From Alteromonas abrolhosensis (GTDB lineage Bacteria; Pseudomonadota; Gammaproteobacteria; Enterobacterales; Alteromonadaceae): a stretch of 64,000 nucleotides of DNA. The stretch is taken from assembly GCF_001953635.1 (NCBI RefSeq), contig NZ_MEJH01000002.1, positions 124,001 to 188,000 of the forward strand. Reading direction: 5' to 3'. Both the position numbers and the translations under genes were made by a program. Numbering within the stretch: position 1 is the first letter of the stretch; the number at the start of each line of letters is the position of its first letter. The notes below the pieces were generated by a model that saw nothing but the letters and a program-made list of their open reading frames with translations, did no database searches and was not told the DNA's origin. Positions 27,570 through 35,866 of the stretch are shown one piece after another.

Positions 27570-27585
27570 TGGCACAGATCACGCA
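27570..27585 (+). promoter_or_regulatory. Sigma-54-like promoter of the GGA-rich RNA
   Basis: TGGCAC-AGATC-ACGCA matches the sigma-54 -24 element perfectly and keeps the -12 GC at the required 10-bp distance from GG. A sigma-70 reading is also possible: TTGGCA at 27569 and TAGACT at 27591 with 16-bp spacing. Either gives a start near 27597-27603. No palindromic enhancer was recognised upstream. Confidence 0.5.
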
Positions 27586-27596
27586 TACATTAGACT

Positions 27597-28101
27597 AACG
27601 GATAAATACAGAACGCAGTTTGTAGCTAGGACAGCTTTAGCGACGGAGAGGCCAAATTGCGTAGATGAAAGGTACTGAAGGTGACGACATGGGAAGTTCA
27701 AGGAGTGTGTCACCAAGGAAAGATGGAAGTGTCAGTATCAGAACTAATGGATGACTGTAGAAGATTCGTTAAATTGCTGGTCGATGATGAGGTTAGGTAA
27801 AAGACAACCTAATTAAACTCGCAGGACGCAAGGCACTTGTTTCATAGGGATTGCAAACAAGCTCTGAGTACCTACATCGCAAGCACCGACAGTGATGTCT
27901 CGTGCAGCAAGGGATTGTTGACCCAATTTGGATTCGTTGAATGTACGTGTGTGTTGCTTCAGCGAAGCCATTGTGAGGACACTGGTAATGTCGTCGATGT
28001 TATTAGTGAGTTGTCATCCGACGACTACCCTCTCCCCTCAAAGGCCCATCCCGGCCTTTACATACCTCTGATTTTGGCCCGCCTTTGGCGGGCATTTTTT
28101 T
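27597..28101 (+). ncRNA. Candidate CsrB-like small RNA, GGA-rich, about 500 nt
   Basis: No protein gene fits this 985-bp gap. The plus strand contains 12 GGA triplets between 27629 and 27979, most as AGGA, GGGA or ATGGA(A/T), and several sit in hairpin loops: AGCT-AGGAC-AGCT (27624), CTTGTTT...AGGGA...AAACAAG (27836-27862), CAGCAA-GGGA-TTGTTG (27905-27920) and GTG-AGGA-CAC (27973-27982). The 3' end has two stacked hairpins, the last a GC-rich intrinsic terminator. This is the layout of RNAs that sequester the translational regulator CsrA. A frame of 92 codons exists but has no ribosome site. RNA class is an inference. Confidence 0.55.
28040..28101 (+). terminator. Double hairpin and T-run ending the candidate RNA
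   Basis: First stem AAAGGCC (28040-28046) and GGCCTTT (28053-28059). Second stem GCCCGCC (28077-28083) and GGCGGGC (28087-28093) with a TTT loop, followed by A and seven T. The second is a textbook intrinsic terminator on the plus strand. Confidence 0.9.
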
Positions 28102-28159
28102 ATCTTCAATTGTGATAAAATTACCAGGAATTTTGCCGCCTACTAAAAGGGCTACCTGC

Positions 28160-29374
28160 GTGTTATCGCCGTCTGCATCAAGCATTGTTTTTAGAGTACT
28201 TTTTTGTGCGCTGCTCGCTACGTCTGTTGGCCAAAGCGTTATGCTCACCACACTTCCTTCTATGGGTCGGGAAGCAAACCTTTCTGAATTCCACATTGCC
28301 ACCATTATGTCTAGTTCTGCGCTTATTTTTGCGTTTGGTACAAACGTGTGGAGTAAGGTTGCGAGGCGTGCAGGCTTTAAACGAATTTTAATGGTAGGGT
28401 TAACGGGTTATAGCTTGGGTACTTTTGCCTTTGCAAGCGCATGGATGGCAGGGTTTTCTGGCATTATAAGCGGAACCAATTTATTTCTGGCATTGTTGAT
28501 AAGCCGTAGTTTGCAATCAACTATTATGTCCGCAACTCCGCCCTCTGCCGTGGGTTACGCCGTCGCCATAAGTACGCCCCAAAGTAGAGTAAGTGCAATC
28601 AGCAAAGTGACCTCTGCAAGCAATGTAGGGCAAATCGTTGGGCCCGCTTACGCCGGTTTATTAGTTGGTTTTGGCTTATTAGCTCCGTTGTACAGCATTG
28701 TTTTATTAACTCTACTGGCGCTGGCATTGGTGTATTTTAAGCTACCTGTTCTGCCACCTTTGTCCCAGCAACAAAGCACACAGCAGACGAGCGACAAAGG
28801 CCAAGCATCAACTAAGGTGCCGTATATCTTTGTTGCAGCATGCATTTGTGTATTTTGCGCGATGGCGATGATGCAGCAGTCCTTAGGTTTCTTTTTTATA
28901 GATTTTTACCACTATTCCCCTGTAGAAGCCGCCCGACAAGTAGGCTTTGCCATGATGGTCAGTGCAGCCGCTTCGCTTACTGCACAATTCGGGTGGGTTC
29001 AAAAGGGGCGCGTCAGTAAAGAAGCCATGATAACAATCGCACTCCCCTTACTTGGAGTTGCATATTTACTGCTCTACCTTCAACACTCATTGGCGGTGCT
29101 TTACACTGCCATGACACTGATGGGTTTAGGCATGGGTATGGCTTACCCTTCGTTAGCAGCGGCGGCGACAACCTATTGCGCACCATCTCAACAAGCTACT
29201 GTTACTGGACTAATCACTGCCACCACTGCCATGGGGTACGTAATTGGCCCACCATTGGCTGCTTTTATTTATCAAGTAAATATCGCCCTTCCCTTTGCTG
29301 TAGCGGCTACGTTAATCACAATCATTACGTGTGTTGTCTACATAACGTTGCGAAGAGCAAGTCGCATTAATTGA
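28160..29374 (+). CDS. MFS transporter, drug-efflux-like
   Basis: A membrane protein with 12 hydrophobic segments. An upstream TTG at 28085 lies inside the terminator hairpin and cannot be the start. I choose GTG 28160 (404 residues), which has AAAAGGG upstream and begins just before the first membrane helix ('VFRVLFCALLATSVGQSVMLTTLPSMGRE'). The A-loop motif is degenerate ('GTNVWSKVARRAGFKR'), and 'YPSLAAAATTYCAPSQQATVTGLITATTAMGYVIGPPLAAFIY' in the second half is typical of DHA1-type exporters. Substrate unknown. It lies alone, with the candidate RNA upstream. Confidence 0.85.
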   Translation: MLSPSASSIVFRVLFCALLATSVGQSVMLTTLPSMGREANLSEFHIATIMSSSALIFAFGTNVWSKVARRAGFKRILMVGLTGYSLGTFAFASAWMAGFSGIISGTNLFLALLISRSLQSTIMSATPPSAVGYAVAISTPQSRVSAISKVTSASNVGQIVGPAYAGLLVGFGLLAPLYSIVLLTLLALALVYFKLPVLPPLSQQQSTQQTSDKGQASTKVPYIFVAACICVFCAMAMMQQSLGFFFIDFYHYSPVEAARQVGFAMMVSAAASLTAQFGWVQKGRVSKEAMITIALPLLGVAYLLLYLQHSLAVLYTAMTLMGLGMGMAYPSLAAAATTYCAPSQQATVTGLITATTAMGYVIGPPLAAFIYQVNIALPFAVAATLITIITCVVYITLRRASRIN

Positions 29375-29428
29375 ATACTGGTGCCATCTTTTACAGTACC
29401 CAACCACAACGTTTGAAAGCGTTTTTTT

Positions 29429-29459
29429 AAAGGTATTTATTTTTTTACCTTTTATTTTT
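29429..29459 (+). terminator. Terminator of the MFS gene
   Basis: AAAGGTA (29429-29435) and TACCTTT (29446-29452) form an AT-rich stem followed by TATTTTTA. It lies 55 bp after the MFS stop. Confidence 0.6.
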
Positions 29460-29570
29460 AAATAAGCGGAACCTTTTTTAAATTGAGCTATCTTAACTTA
29501 TACATGAAGTCGTTGAGTGTGCGTCTTTGTGGTGTGTAAATGTGTTTTCCAAGTTATGTTGTGGTTTTTT

Positions 29571-29597
29571 AAGGGGCTTTTTAGCCCCTTTTCTTTT
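29571..29597 (+). terminator. Strong orphan terminator, AAGGGGCT/AGCCCCTT
   Basis: AAGGGGCT (29571-29578), a TTTT loop, AGCCCCTT (29583-29590), then TTCTTTT. It is a strong plus-strand terminator separated by over 100 bp from the MFS terminator, so a short transcript could start in between (about 29470-29500). I see no convincing promoter for it. The rest of the 29375-29811 gap holds a Fur box. Confidence 0.75.
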
Positions 29598-29755
29598 GCT
29601 TATACTTTTTCTTTTATTACAAGCTGTCACATTTACCCTTTTTGAAATTCTCCATTCTGTATCAACTTGTTGAATCTGCTCACGCTTTCTTTAGGCTCTT
29701 CCGGTTAATCTAAAAATTAGAATTAAATAATCTTTTTTGTTTCACCTTTAGAAAT

Positions 29756-29774
29756 GGTAATGAGAATTATTAAC
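29756..29774 (+). promoter_or_regulatory. Fur box upstream of the siderophore-interacting protein gene
   Basis: GGTAATGAGAATTATTAAC agrees with the 19-bp Fur consensus (GATAATGATAATCATTATC) at 15 positions. It lies 37 bp before the start of a siderophore-interacting reductase, a typical Fur target. Confidence 0.75.
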
Positions 29775-29811
29775 AAATAAGATAGTAGCTCCATATTACA
29801 GGAGTAAGCTA

Positions 29812-30585
29812 ATGCCCAAACCGCAACTTCGCCAAGCTGTTGTGACCCAATCAGTCCGTATTACCCCAACCATGCAACGCATTTATCTTAGTGGTGACGA
29901 TCTGCTTAACTTTCCTGTTGTTAAGGCTGGCGCGTACGTGAAGCTGTTGTTCGACCTAAACGGAAATCCGCTCCAGCGCCCTACAGACACAGACCAAGTA
30001 GCAATGCGTACCTATACCGTTGCGCAGTTTGACGCTGCCAAGCCCGAATTAGTTCTTGATATGGTTGTTCACACCGATGGCGGTAAAACTGGCCCTGCAT
30101 CGGCATGGGCAACGAGCACTCAACCCGGTGACATCATCACAATTGCGGGCCCAGGCTCAAGTAAAGGGCTAAGCGAGCAATACGACTGGGTGTTATTGGC
30201 GGGGGACATGACAGCGTTACCCAGTATTAGAAATCATCTCGCGGAACTTCCTCAACAAACCAAGGGGTATGCTGTCATTCAAATTGAAGATGCAAAAGAT
30301 GCGGTGGCATTGAAAAAACCCGAAGGAGTCACTGTGATATGGGAATATGAGCACCCCTTACCTGTGCGTCTCGCTCAACTAGCATGGCATGAAGGCATAC
30401 CCAATGTCTGGGTGGCGTGTGAATTCTCTGATATGCGAGAAATTAGGGCATGGCTAAAGGGTGAAAAGGCTGTTGCCCATGAGAATATTTATATTAGTAG
30501 CTACTGGAAGAAAGGCCGTAGTGAAGATCAACATAAAATTGAAAAAAGGCGGGATAACGAAGCATTTATTAAAACGTTGGCATAG
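29812..30585 (+). CDS. Siderophore-interacting protein (FAD-dependent ferric reductase, ViuB/YqjH type)
   Basis: A 257-residue soluble flavoprotein. The N-terminal FAD-binding barrel contains 'AGAYVKLLFDLNG' and 'MRTYTVAQFDAAKPELVLDMVVH', where R-x-Y-T is the flavin-binding motif; then 'GPASAWATSTQPGDIITIAGPGS'. The C-terminal part ('YDWVLLAGDMTALPSIRNHLAELP', 'WVACEFSDMREIRAWL', 'YISSYWKKGRSEDQHK') is the SIP C-terminal domain. It reduces ferric iron from siderophores in the cytoplasm using NAD(P)H. The start has AGGAG, and a Fur box lies directly upstream, so it should be induced by iron shortage. No siderophore synthesis genes are adjacent. Confidence 0.93.
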   Translation: MPKPQLRQAVVTQSVRITPTMQRIYLSGDDLLNFPVVKAGAYVKLLFDLNGNPLQRPTDTDQVAMRTYTVAQFDAAKPELVLDMVVHTDGGKTGPASAWATSTQPGDIITIAGPGSSKGLSEQYDWVLLAGDMTALPSIRNHLAELPQQTKGYAVIQIEDAKDAVALKKPEGVTVIWEYEHPLPVRLAQLAWHEGIPNVWVACEFSDMREIRAWLKGEKAVAHENIYISSYWKKGRSEDQHKIEKRRDNEAFIKTLA

Positions 30586-30786
30586 CGTCTATCCAGCCTT
30601 TATGTAGGGTTTGCAAGGGCTTGTAAATTCTGCATGAGAATTGAGTTTTCATTTGGGCACTTAATTGTAAAATCCTATTATTTTCATACACCTACGCAAT
30701 GGAACACCATTTGCTGCTAGAAGAATAACTGGTCAATGTTTTTCGCCAGTTTTTTCAGCCAATTGTTTGGATAAGGAGAGCAAGTT

Positions 30787-30978
30787 ATGAACAGTGATCG
30801 TATTGAAGGTAATTGGAAAGAAATGAAAGGTAAGGTGCAACAGAAATGGGGCAAACTTACCGATGACGACCTTGATGTAATTGATGGTCGCCGTGAAGAA
30901 TTAGTAGGTAAGATTCAACAAGCTTATGGCAAAAGCCGTGACGAAGCTGAAAAAGAAGTAGACGGTTATTTTAACTAA
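30787..30978 (+). CDS. CsbD-family stress protein
   Basis: A 63-residue hydrophilic protein with the CsbD pattern: 'MNSDRIEGNWKEMKGKVQQKWGKLTDDDLDVIDGRREELVGKIQQAYGKSRDEAEKEVDGYFN'-type layout of two amphipathic helices. CsbD proteins are general stress proteins of unclear mechanism (sigma-B target in Bacillus; YjbJ in E. coli). It has a strong AAGGAG ribosome site and its own terminator shared with the convergent lipoprotein gene. Single-gene unit. Confidence 0.93.
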   Translation: MNSDRIEGNWKEMKGKVQQKWGKLTDDDLDVIDGRREELVGKIQQAYGKSRDEAEKEVDGYFN

Positions 30979-31055
30979 TTGCCGCTTAGCTTTGTAAGTT
31001 AAGACGCTAGTAACTCTATGTGATACCACTGAAGTTGCTAGCTTCTACTCCTACC

Positions 31056-31088
31056 AAAAGGGCCGCAGCATCATGCTGCGGCCCTTTT
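31056..31088. terminator. Bidirectional terminator after csbD-like gene and ECF-operon lipoprotein
   Basis: A 15-bp stem, AAAAGGGCCGCAGCA (31056-31070) and TGCTGCGGCCCTTTT (31074-31088), with a 3-nt loop. A-run and T-run flank it, so it serves both converging transcripts. Confidence 0.92.
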
Positions 31089-31137
31089 TAATTATCCTAA
31101 TACCAAAGCAGGAACAGTCATTCCCTCTAGCCCGGCA

Positions 31138-31662
31138 TTATTCTTCTGTTTTCGGCTGTAAGTTATCGCGGACTTCCCTCGCATCAAAGCTGGTTGCCGA
31201 AGTGGGGCGAGTACCTTTACCCATCTCAATACTCAAGATACTTTCTATCTCACTTTGTTGTGAACCTCCCACAAACACGCCCGTTTCGAATTGCGTTGTA
31301 GGATGATACGACGTACGGCAAGTAAGTACGCCACATTCTGTTACTCGTGCATAGCGCTGGCTAAACCCTGCGGTAGGTGTGGCTTGTACCGTCTCTTTGT
31401 CTACCAAGGTTTCGCGGTCAGTCACTACAAACCAGTCGTAGCCTTCCAGTAACGTAAGCTCCGCTGCACGCAGCATGGCGTAATCCATCGCTTTGCCTTT
31501 GTCTGAGCCTTTAGCTTTGAAGTGCACACGATATTGTGTATCGCTTAGTTTGCTTTCTGTATAGCCAAAACCACCTTTTTTAGCCTCTCTGTAATCAGGC
31601 TGACTCGCACAGCCCGCCATGATTAACACCGCAAGTACTAACATAATTTTAGTTTTCATCAT
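31138..31662 (-). CDS. Lipoprotein of CC0125/CC1285 type, third gene of the ECF operon
   Basis: A 174-residue lipoprotein with lipobox 'VLIMAGCAS' (Cys18). The core 'KGGFGYTESKLSDTQYRVHFKAKGSDKGKAMDYAMLRAAELTLLEGYDWFVVTDRET' is the shared motif of the CC0125/CC1285 lipoprotein family; function unknown. Two cysteines ('ECGVLTCRTS') may form a disulfide. The start overlaps the anti-sigma gene by 14 bp, so it is coregulated with an ECF sigma factor. It may be an envelope component made in response to stress (inference). Confidence 0.85.
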   Translation of the reverse strand: MMKTKIMLVLAVLIMAGCASQPDYREAKKGGFGYTESKLSDTQYRVHFKAKGSDKGKAMDYAMLRAAELTLLEGYDWFVVTDRETLVDKETVQATPTAGFSQRYARVTECGVLTCRTSYHPTTQFETGVFVGGSQQSEIESILSIEMGKGTRPTSATSFDAREVRDNLQPKTEE

Positions 31663-32488
31663 TTACTCCTTTGGCCTTGTCAGTTAGCCAAGTTGCTTCA
31701 ATTGCGTTCTTCTCTTGCTCTCGGTTTAATGGCGCAGACGCCATCATGTTATCCAGTTCGTCTTCCATTAATTTGGCGCTAGTGGCTGTTTGATATTGCC
31801 CTGTACTTTCACCTAGCTCATCCAGTTTGCTAGCAGCAAGCTGCCAGACGCCTTGTTTATCTTTACAAGCGATCATTACATTTAGTTCATCTTGAGATGC
31901 CACTTCAGCCTGTCGGCAGTAATTAAAATCCGTATTTACAAAAGACAACTGGGGTGTAACCGTAACACCTGTGTCAAAGGTGGTTGCTTCACCAGTTAGG
32001 TTGCTGTCCAGCACCGACGATACGTTTTCCCAATGTGTAGGCTGCGTTGTTTCAGCGCCCTGCTGATTAAAGAAAACTAGGCCCGCTAATACCGCCACAC
32101 TTGCAGCAATGGCGAAGGGTCCCTTCCACTTTGTCTGATTTTGCTGCGCACTGTTAATCGAACTCGCCTTCTGCGGAAACGGCGTTACATTTTCCGCTGA
32201 ATGTTGCTCTGTTGTACTTTCGCGCTCTAAGCTCACATCTGTTGCCTGTGCTTCACTTTTATCGCTTTGGCGGTTTTCATCGCTCAAAAGTGCCACTATT
32301 TCTTTAGGTAACGCCACTGCCGTCGCTTTTTCTGCCGCCGCTTTTACCACTCTATCGACCTCAGCAAGCGCGGCGAGCCGGTCAGAAATGGCAACGTCAT
32401 GCGCTATCGCTTCACGAACCAGGTCCATCTCAGCAATGTCTAGCTCGCCATCTAAAAATGCAGAGAGTTTTTCGTCAGTTAAGATCAC
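31649..32488 (-). CDS. Anti-sigma factor, single-pass membrane
   Basis: A 279-residue protein. The N-terminal cytoplasmic domain ('LTDEKLSAFLDGELDIAEMDLVREAIAHDVAISDRLAAL') is the anti-sigma fold seen in RseA/FecR-like proteins. A hydrophilic linker with many Glu/Ser/Gln follows. One membrane helix ('FAIAASVAVLAGLVFF', about residues 125-141) leads to a periplasmic domain of about 135 residues. It should hold the ECF sigma factor encoded just upstream, whose stop overlaps its start (ATGA type). The periplasmic part is probably the sensor or the target of regulated proteolysis. Confidence 0.85.
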   Translation of the reverse strand: MILTDEKLSAFLDGELDIAEMDLVREAIAHDVAISDRLAALAEVDRVVKAAAEKATAVALPKEIVALLSDENRQSDKSEAQATDVSLERESTTEQHSAENVTPFPQKASSINSAQQNQTKWKGPFAIAASVAVLAGLVFFNQQGAETTQPTHWENVSSVLDSNLTGEATTFDTGVTVTPQLSFVNTDFNYCRQAEVASQDELNVMIACKDKQGVWQLAASKLDELGESTGQYQTATSAKLMEDELDNMMASAPLNREQEKNAIEATWLTDKAKGVNDEN

Positions 32489-32988
32489 GATAACACCTCG
32501 TTTTGGCCATTAAGTAAATTTGATATTTTTGCTCTCGCTCTGGCAAGCCGACTCATGATGGTCCCAGTAGGAACCTGTAACACTTCCGAAGCATCAGCGT
32601 AACTCATTCCCTGTACTGCAACTAAGGAAAGGGTTTCTCTTTGCTCACAGGGTAATTCGTCCATGGCACTTGATACCTGTTTTAGCGTAATAGTCTGAGT
32701 GACCGCGTCATCCAAATTAGTATTGCTATTTGCTGATTGCGTTTCGTAAGAAAGTGCATCGGTTGCGTTGGTTCTCACTTTCTTCGCTCTATATTCGTCT
32801 ATCCAACAATTTCGGCACACTCTAAATGCCCACGCCATTAGCGTAACTTGTTCAGGAAGCGGCTTACTCAATAGCCGTTCAAGGGTGTTCTGAAGTAAAT
32901 CATCAGCATCATGCATGTTACCCGTCAACGAGTATGCGAATTTTCGCAACGACGGGACGAGTTCAGTCAACTCATCTTTCATTTTCAT
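32485..32988 (-). CDS. ECF-subfamily RNA polymerase sigma factor
   Basis: A 167-residue sigma-70 family protein with regions 2 and 4 only. Region 2 has 'RKFAYSLTGNMHDADDLLQNTLERLLSK' and 'MAWAFRVCRNCWIDEYRAKK'. Region 4 has 'ELPCEQRETLSLVAVQGMSYADASEVLQVPTGTIMSRLARARAKI', a helix-turn-helix. It is followed by an overlapping anti-sigma gene and a lipoprotein gene. Its likely promoter (33026-33050, minus strand) and that of the divergent S8 protease (33106-33130) share GGAAT-N16-CGT(C/T), so it probably drives both. Confidence 0.93.
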   Translation of the reverse strand: MKMKDELTELVPSLRKFAYSLTGNMHDADDLLQNTLERLLSKPLPEQVTLMAWAFRVCRNCWIDEYRAKKVRTNATDALSYETQSANSNTNLDDAVTQTITLKQVSSAMDELPCEQRETLSLVAVQGMSYADASEVLQVPTGTIMSRLARARAKISNLLNGQNEVLS

Positions 32989-33025
32989 GTACCTTTGTGA
33001 GGATTTCCGTTGTCTATATTCTGTT

Positions 33026-33050
33026 AACGAGCCACAACTATTTTTATTCC
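33026..33050 (-). promoter_or_regulatory. ECF promoter of the sigma/anti-sigma operon
   Basis: On the minus strand, GGAAT (33050-33046), 16 bp, then CGTT (33029-33026). ECF promoters typically have a -35 GGAAC and -10 CGTC at this spacing. Start would be near 33019, about 30 bp before the sigma gene. Confidence 0.6.
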
Positions 33051-33105
33051 ACGTATTAAGTATTTTTTTATTAAGTTAAAACGCGTAGATCTTCGGACTC
33101 GTATT

Positions 33106-33130
33106 GGAATTTTTTTTCTATCTATTCGTC
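33106..33130 (+). promoter_or_regulatory. ECF promoter of the S8 protease gene
   Basis: GGAAT (33106-33110), 16 bp, then CGTC (33127-33130), the same pattern as the minus-strand promoter at 33026-33050. Start would be near 33137, giving a leader of about 90 nt to the protease ATG. Confidence 0.65.
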
Positions 33131-33226
33131 ACTACACTATTAGGCAGTGATAAGAGGCATGGCACAATTTATGCCATTCCTTCTTACAACATCAAACTGC
33201 GCCAACGTTAAAGTAAAGGTAGCAAA

Positions 33227-34648
33227 ATGAAGTACACAATTATTATGGGATTTGTTGGTTTGTTTGCGGCTTCAATATCGCAAGCCCAACTAGCGGGAAC
33301 ATTGAATCAAGTGGTTCCTCCCGTGCGTCCTGTAATAGATAGAACGCCCTCTGATTTAAAAGCTATTCGTGAGGAAGCAAGACGGAAAGTGCAATCATCT
33401 GTAGAAGGTGTAAGCAACGTGTCTACGCTGGCTTCAGACGTTATTAGCGGCATACCAACACCCCAATTTACTCCACCCGCTGCGACAAACATTTTATCAG
33501 CGTCTGGCCAAGTGGTTGTTAAGGAAGTAACCGTTGAAGGTGGCTTTCTTGCTGTTGAAAAAGAATGGCTTTTTTTAGGTGAAGAAACCGACAGAGTGCA
33601 CTTCCAAGGCGCAAATATAGCGATTCAAAAGGCTCAGTATTTACCCGCGCTCTCCCAGTGGCTTTATCAAGTTAAAGTCACGGGAAATGAAGATGAAGTG
33701 TCGTATATTCGCAACAGTTTGCCACACAATCTACGGTCTCAAATAGGCCGGAACCATATCTATCTATCGCAGAGCAGGTCCCCAACAAATGAATTGACTC
33801 AAGAGTTTGAAACTAAAAATGAGGCCAACGAACTGGAAACCTGTTCCATACCGCTGCGCATTGGAATGGTTGATACCCATGTAGCGCCCACTCATCCATT
33901 GCTCTCACACATTGATTTAACACAAGCGTCTTTCATCGCTGGTCAGAATCAAGATCAAGATAGCAACGCAGATGACGAGGGTACAGCTGAAAAAACAGGT
34001 AAAAAGCCTGCGGATCCCCAAGAAAATACCGTGGCGTTTTCGTTTGACCACGGTACTGCGGTAGCTAGCTTGTTGGCGGCATCATTGCCCGATTCAAGTC
34101 AGGTGTTTAATGCCAGTGTTTTTTATTCACGTAATAGTGTTAGCCAAGGCGCCACGCTGATGTCGTTGATTGAAGGTCTAAACTTTCTTGCGTCACAGCA
34201 CGTAGACGCCATAAATATGAGTTTAGCAGGGCCTGACAACCCGGTTTTAGCGCGGGTGATAAAACAGCTTGATGAAAGTGGTATTCAAGTCATTGCAGCC
34301 GTGGGCAATGAAGGCCCAGCCTCTTTGCCCTTGTACCCCGCCGCTTATTCAGAAACGTTGGGCATTACGGCCGTTGATAAGTCTAATGTAATTTACCGAT
34401 GGGCGAATCAAGGTGATTATGTGGATTTTGCTGCATTTGGCGTGTCGGTAGATGCAGCACACCCCAATGGGAAAACAGTTAGGCAGACGGGAACCTCTAT
34501 GGCATCACCTCGTGTCACCGCTTTATATGCGTGCTATTTACGCAAAGAGAAAGCAAGAAACGCTGCCCTGATAAAGCTGCAACAATTAGCCATAGACGCA
34601 GGAACGCCTGGGCGGGACAGCGTGTTTGGTTTTGGCATATTGCCTTAA
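33227..34648 (+). CDS. Secreted S8 (subtilisin-like) serine protease
   Basis: A 473-residue exported protease: signal peptide ending 'SISQAQ', a pro-region of roughly 185 residues, then the peptidase domain. The catalytic triad is visible: Asp216 in 'RIGMVDTHV', His275 in 'DHGTAVAS' and Ser424 in 'GTSMASPR', with the oxyanion Asn361 in 'AVGNEGPA'. A hydrophilic insert (about residues 240-265, Asp/Gln/Lys-rich) separates the Asp and His motifs. It is the divergent neighbour of an ECF sigma operon and has the same promoter signature, so I infer it is the sigma factor's effector. Substrate unknown; envelope quality control or extracellular proteolysis are possible. Confidence 0.92.
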   Translation: MKYTIIMGFVGLFAASISQAQLAGTLNQVVPPVRPVIDRTPSDLKAIREEARRKVQSSVEGVSNVSTLASDVISGIPTPQFTPPAATNILSASGQVVVKEVTVEGGFLAVEKEWLFLGEETDRVHFQGANIAIQKAQYLPALSQWLYQVKVTGNEDEVSYIRNSLPHNLRSQIGRNHIYLSQSRSPTNELTQEFETKNEANELETCSIPLRIGMVDTHVAPTHPLLSHIDLTQASFIAGQNQDQDSNADDEGTAEKTGKKPADPQENTVAFSFDHGTAVASLLAASLPDSSQVFNASVFYSRNSVSQGATLMSLIEGLNFLASQHVDAINMSLAGPDNPVLARVIKQLDESGIQVIAAVGNEGPASLPLYPAAYSETLGITAVDKSNVIYRWANQGDYVDFAAFGVSVDAAHPNGKTVRQTGTSMASPRVTALYACYLRKEKARNAALIKLQQLAIDAGTPGRDSVFGFGILP

Positions 34649-34689
34649 GTTAAAAACACCCTTCATAATATGATTTACATTAACGTTCA

Positions 34690-35709
34690 CTAAAAATGAA
34701 CGTTAATGCCTAGCTCAGCAATGGTTTCTTGGTAGTTTGCACCATCTACACTAGACGCATAGTCGCCGTATTGGGTAGACAGTTTTATATCGACATTGCT
34801 GTGAACAGCGTAGTCTGCACTTAACTCAACAATATGCCTGTCGTCTTCCCTATCAATGCCTCCATCTTGTTCTGAAGCGTAATCCCTTACATCAAGTTGA
34901 TAGGCAACCTTAAGCTTCAGAGGTTTACTGAACATCGCTATGGGATAGGTGTACGCAAGATTTACCCCCTTACCTGTGTAGTCGAACACATTGTTTTGAG
35001 CATCTTCGTTTTGATACTTAAGTGCGATTTGAAAAAAGTCGTCTCCTTCAAAAAAGTAGAATAGATCACTGCGTACGGCGATAGCGTCGCTATCTCTAAT
35101 CGGCGCATCCTCAGGTGTGTTTTCGAACTGTTTGTCGATAAGGTCACTACTAACGCGCAAATACGTGCGCTGGCCCAGTAGTTTTCCCGCAGATAGCCCA
35201 TATTGTTGATAAGTGAGAAAATCGCGTCCCTCAAGTTCTGCGCTAGCGTGATAGTAGTGCGTACCTAGCTTCGCGAAATCAAACGCATAGCTAGTGCTTG
35301 CAGACAAAGTGGTAAGGCCAAGGTCAAACTCGCTTAGTGTTTGATAGTTGGTATTAGCCTGACTTACCGACAGTACATTTTCCCACTTCTCAGTGGGCTT
35401 CACTGACACCTTTAGCTGCGCTTCTGACTGTATCGCATCGTCTGCCACATCTGAGTTCGTATCTAACTCGCTTACACTCACATTACTATCATTGCGATAG
35501 CCAATGTAAGTAGAACCTGAGAATGAAACTGTTTGGTGCTTATCACTTGTATTGCTTGCACCTTCAGCAGCGTTTGACTGACTTTCAGCGCCCGCATAGG
35601 CAGCACTACAGCCGAGTAAAGCAGCGGTAACGGCAAAAGAAAGGCGTTGGTAGCTACCAAAGGTAGAAATAAATGTCGTGAGTGAATGTTGAGATATTTT
35701 CGTGTTCAT
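34690..35709 (-). CDS. Outer-membrane beta-barrel protein of unknown family
   Basis: A 339-residue exported protein with a signal that ends near 'SAAYAGAES'. The body consists of alternating polar/hydrophobic strands of 9-12 residues ('VSFSGSTYIGYRNDSNVSV', 'KLKVAYQLDVRDYASE') and ends 'ETIAELGINVHF', a barrel C-terminus with terminal Phe. It resembles surface-lipoprotein assembly modifier or outer-membrane porin-type barrels of 14-16 strands; I do not recognise the family. Neighbouring genes encode an exported tetrad-repeat protein and an unknown periplasmic protein on the same strand. A hairpin spans its stop codon (TTAACGTTCA at 34680, TGAACGTTAA at 34697). Confidence 0.8.
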   Translation of the reverse strand: MNTKISQHSLTTFISTFGSYQRLSFAVTAALLGCSAAYAGAESQSNAAEGASNTSDKHQTVSFSGSTYIGYRNDSNVSVSELDTNSDVADDAIQSEAQLKVSVKPTEKWENVLSVSQANTNYQTLSEFDLGLTTLSASTSYAFDFAKLGTHYYHASAELEGRDFLTYQQYGLSAGKLLGQRTYLRVSSDLIDKQFENTPEDAPIRDSDAIAVRSDLFYFFEGDDFFQIALKYQNEDAQNNVFDYTGKGVNLAYTYPIAMFSKPLKLKVAYQLDVRDYASEQDGGIDREDDRHIVELSADYAVHSNVDIKLSTQYGDYASSVDGANYQETIAELGINVHF

Positions 35710-35866
35710 TGTTTTTACCTACCACAGAGAAAATAAGTCTTAGCGATTACTGTTTTGCTCTATTTAAATAAGGGGAGACATGAGAATTGACTTGAGACGT
35801 TCGGTTTGACTGGAAATGTGGAATAACCAGATAGCGCGTCCGTACGTATAGCCAGAACCTTAGATT

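Noticed and set aside
27837-28115. A 92-codon frame in the GGA-rich region
   Set aside because: It has no ribosome site, starts in a hairpin and runs through the terminator; it does not look coding.
28085-28159. A TTG start at 28085 for the MFS gene
   Set aside because: It would begin inside the terminator hairpin of the upstream RNA and has no ribosome site; GTG 28160 fits the first membrane helix better.
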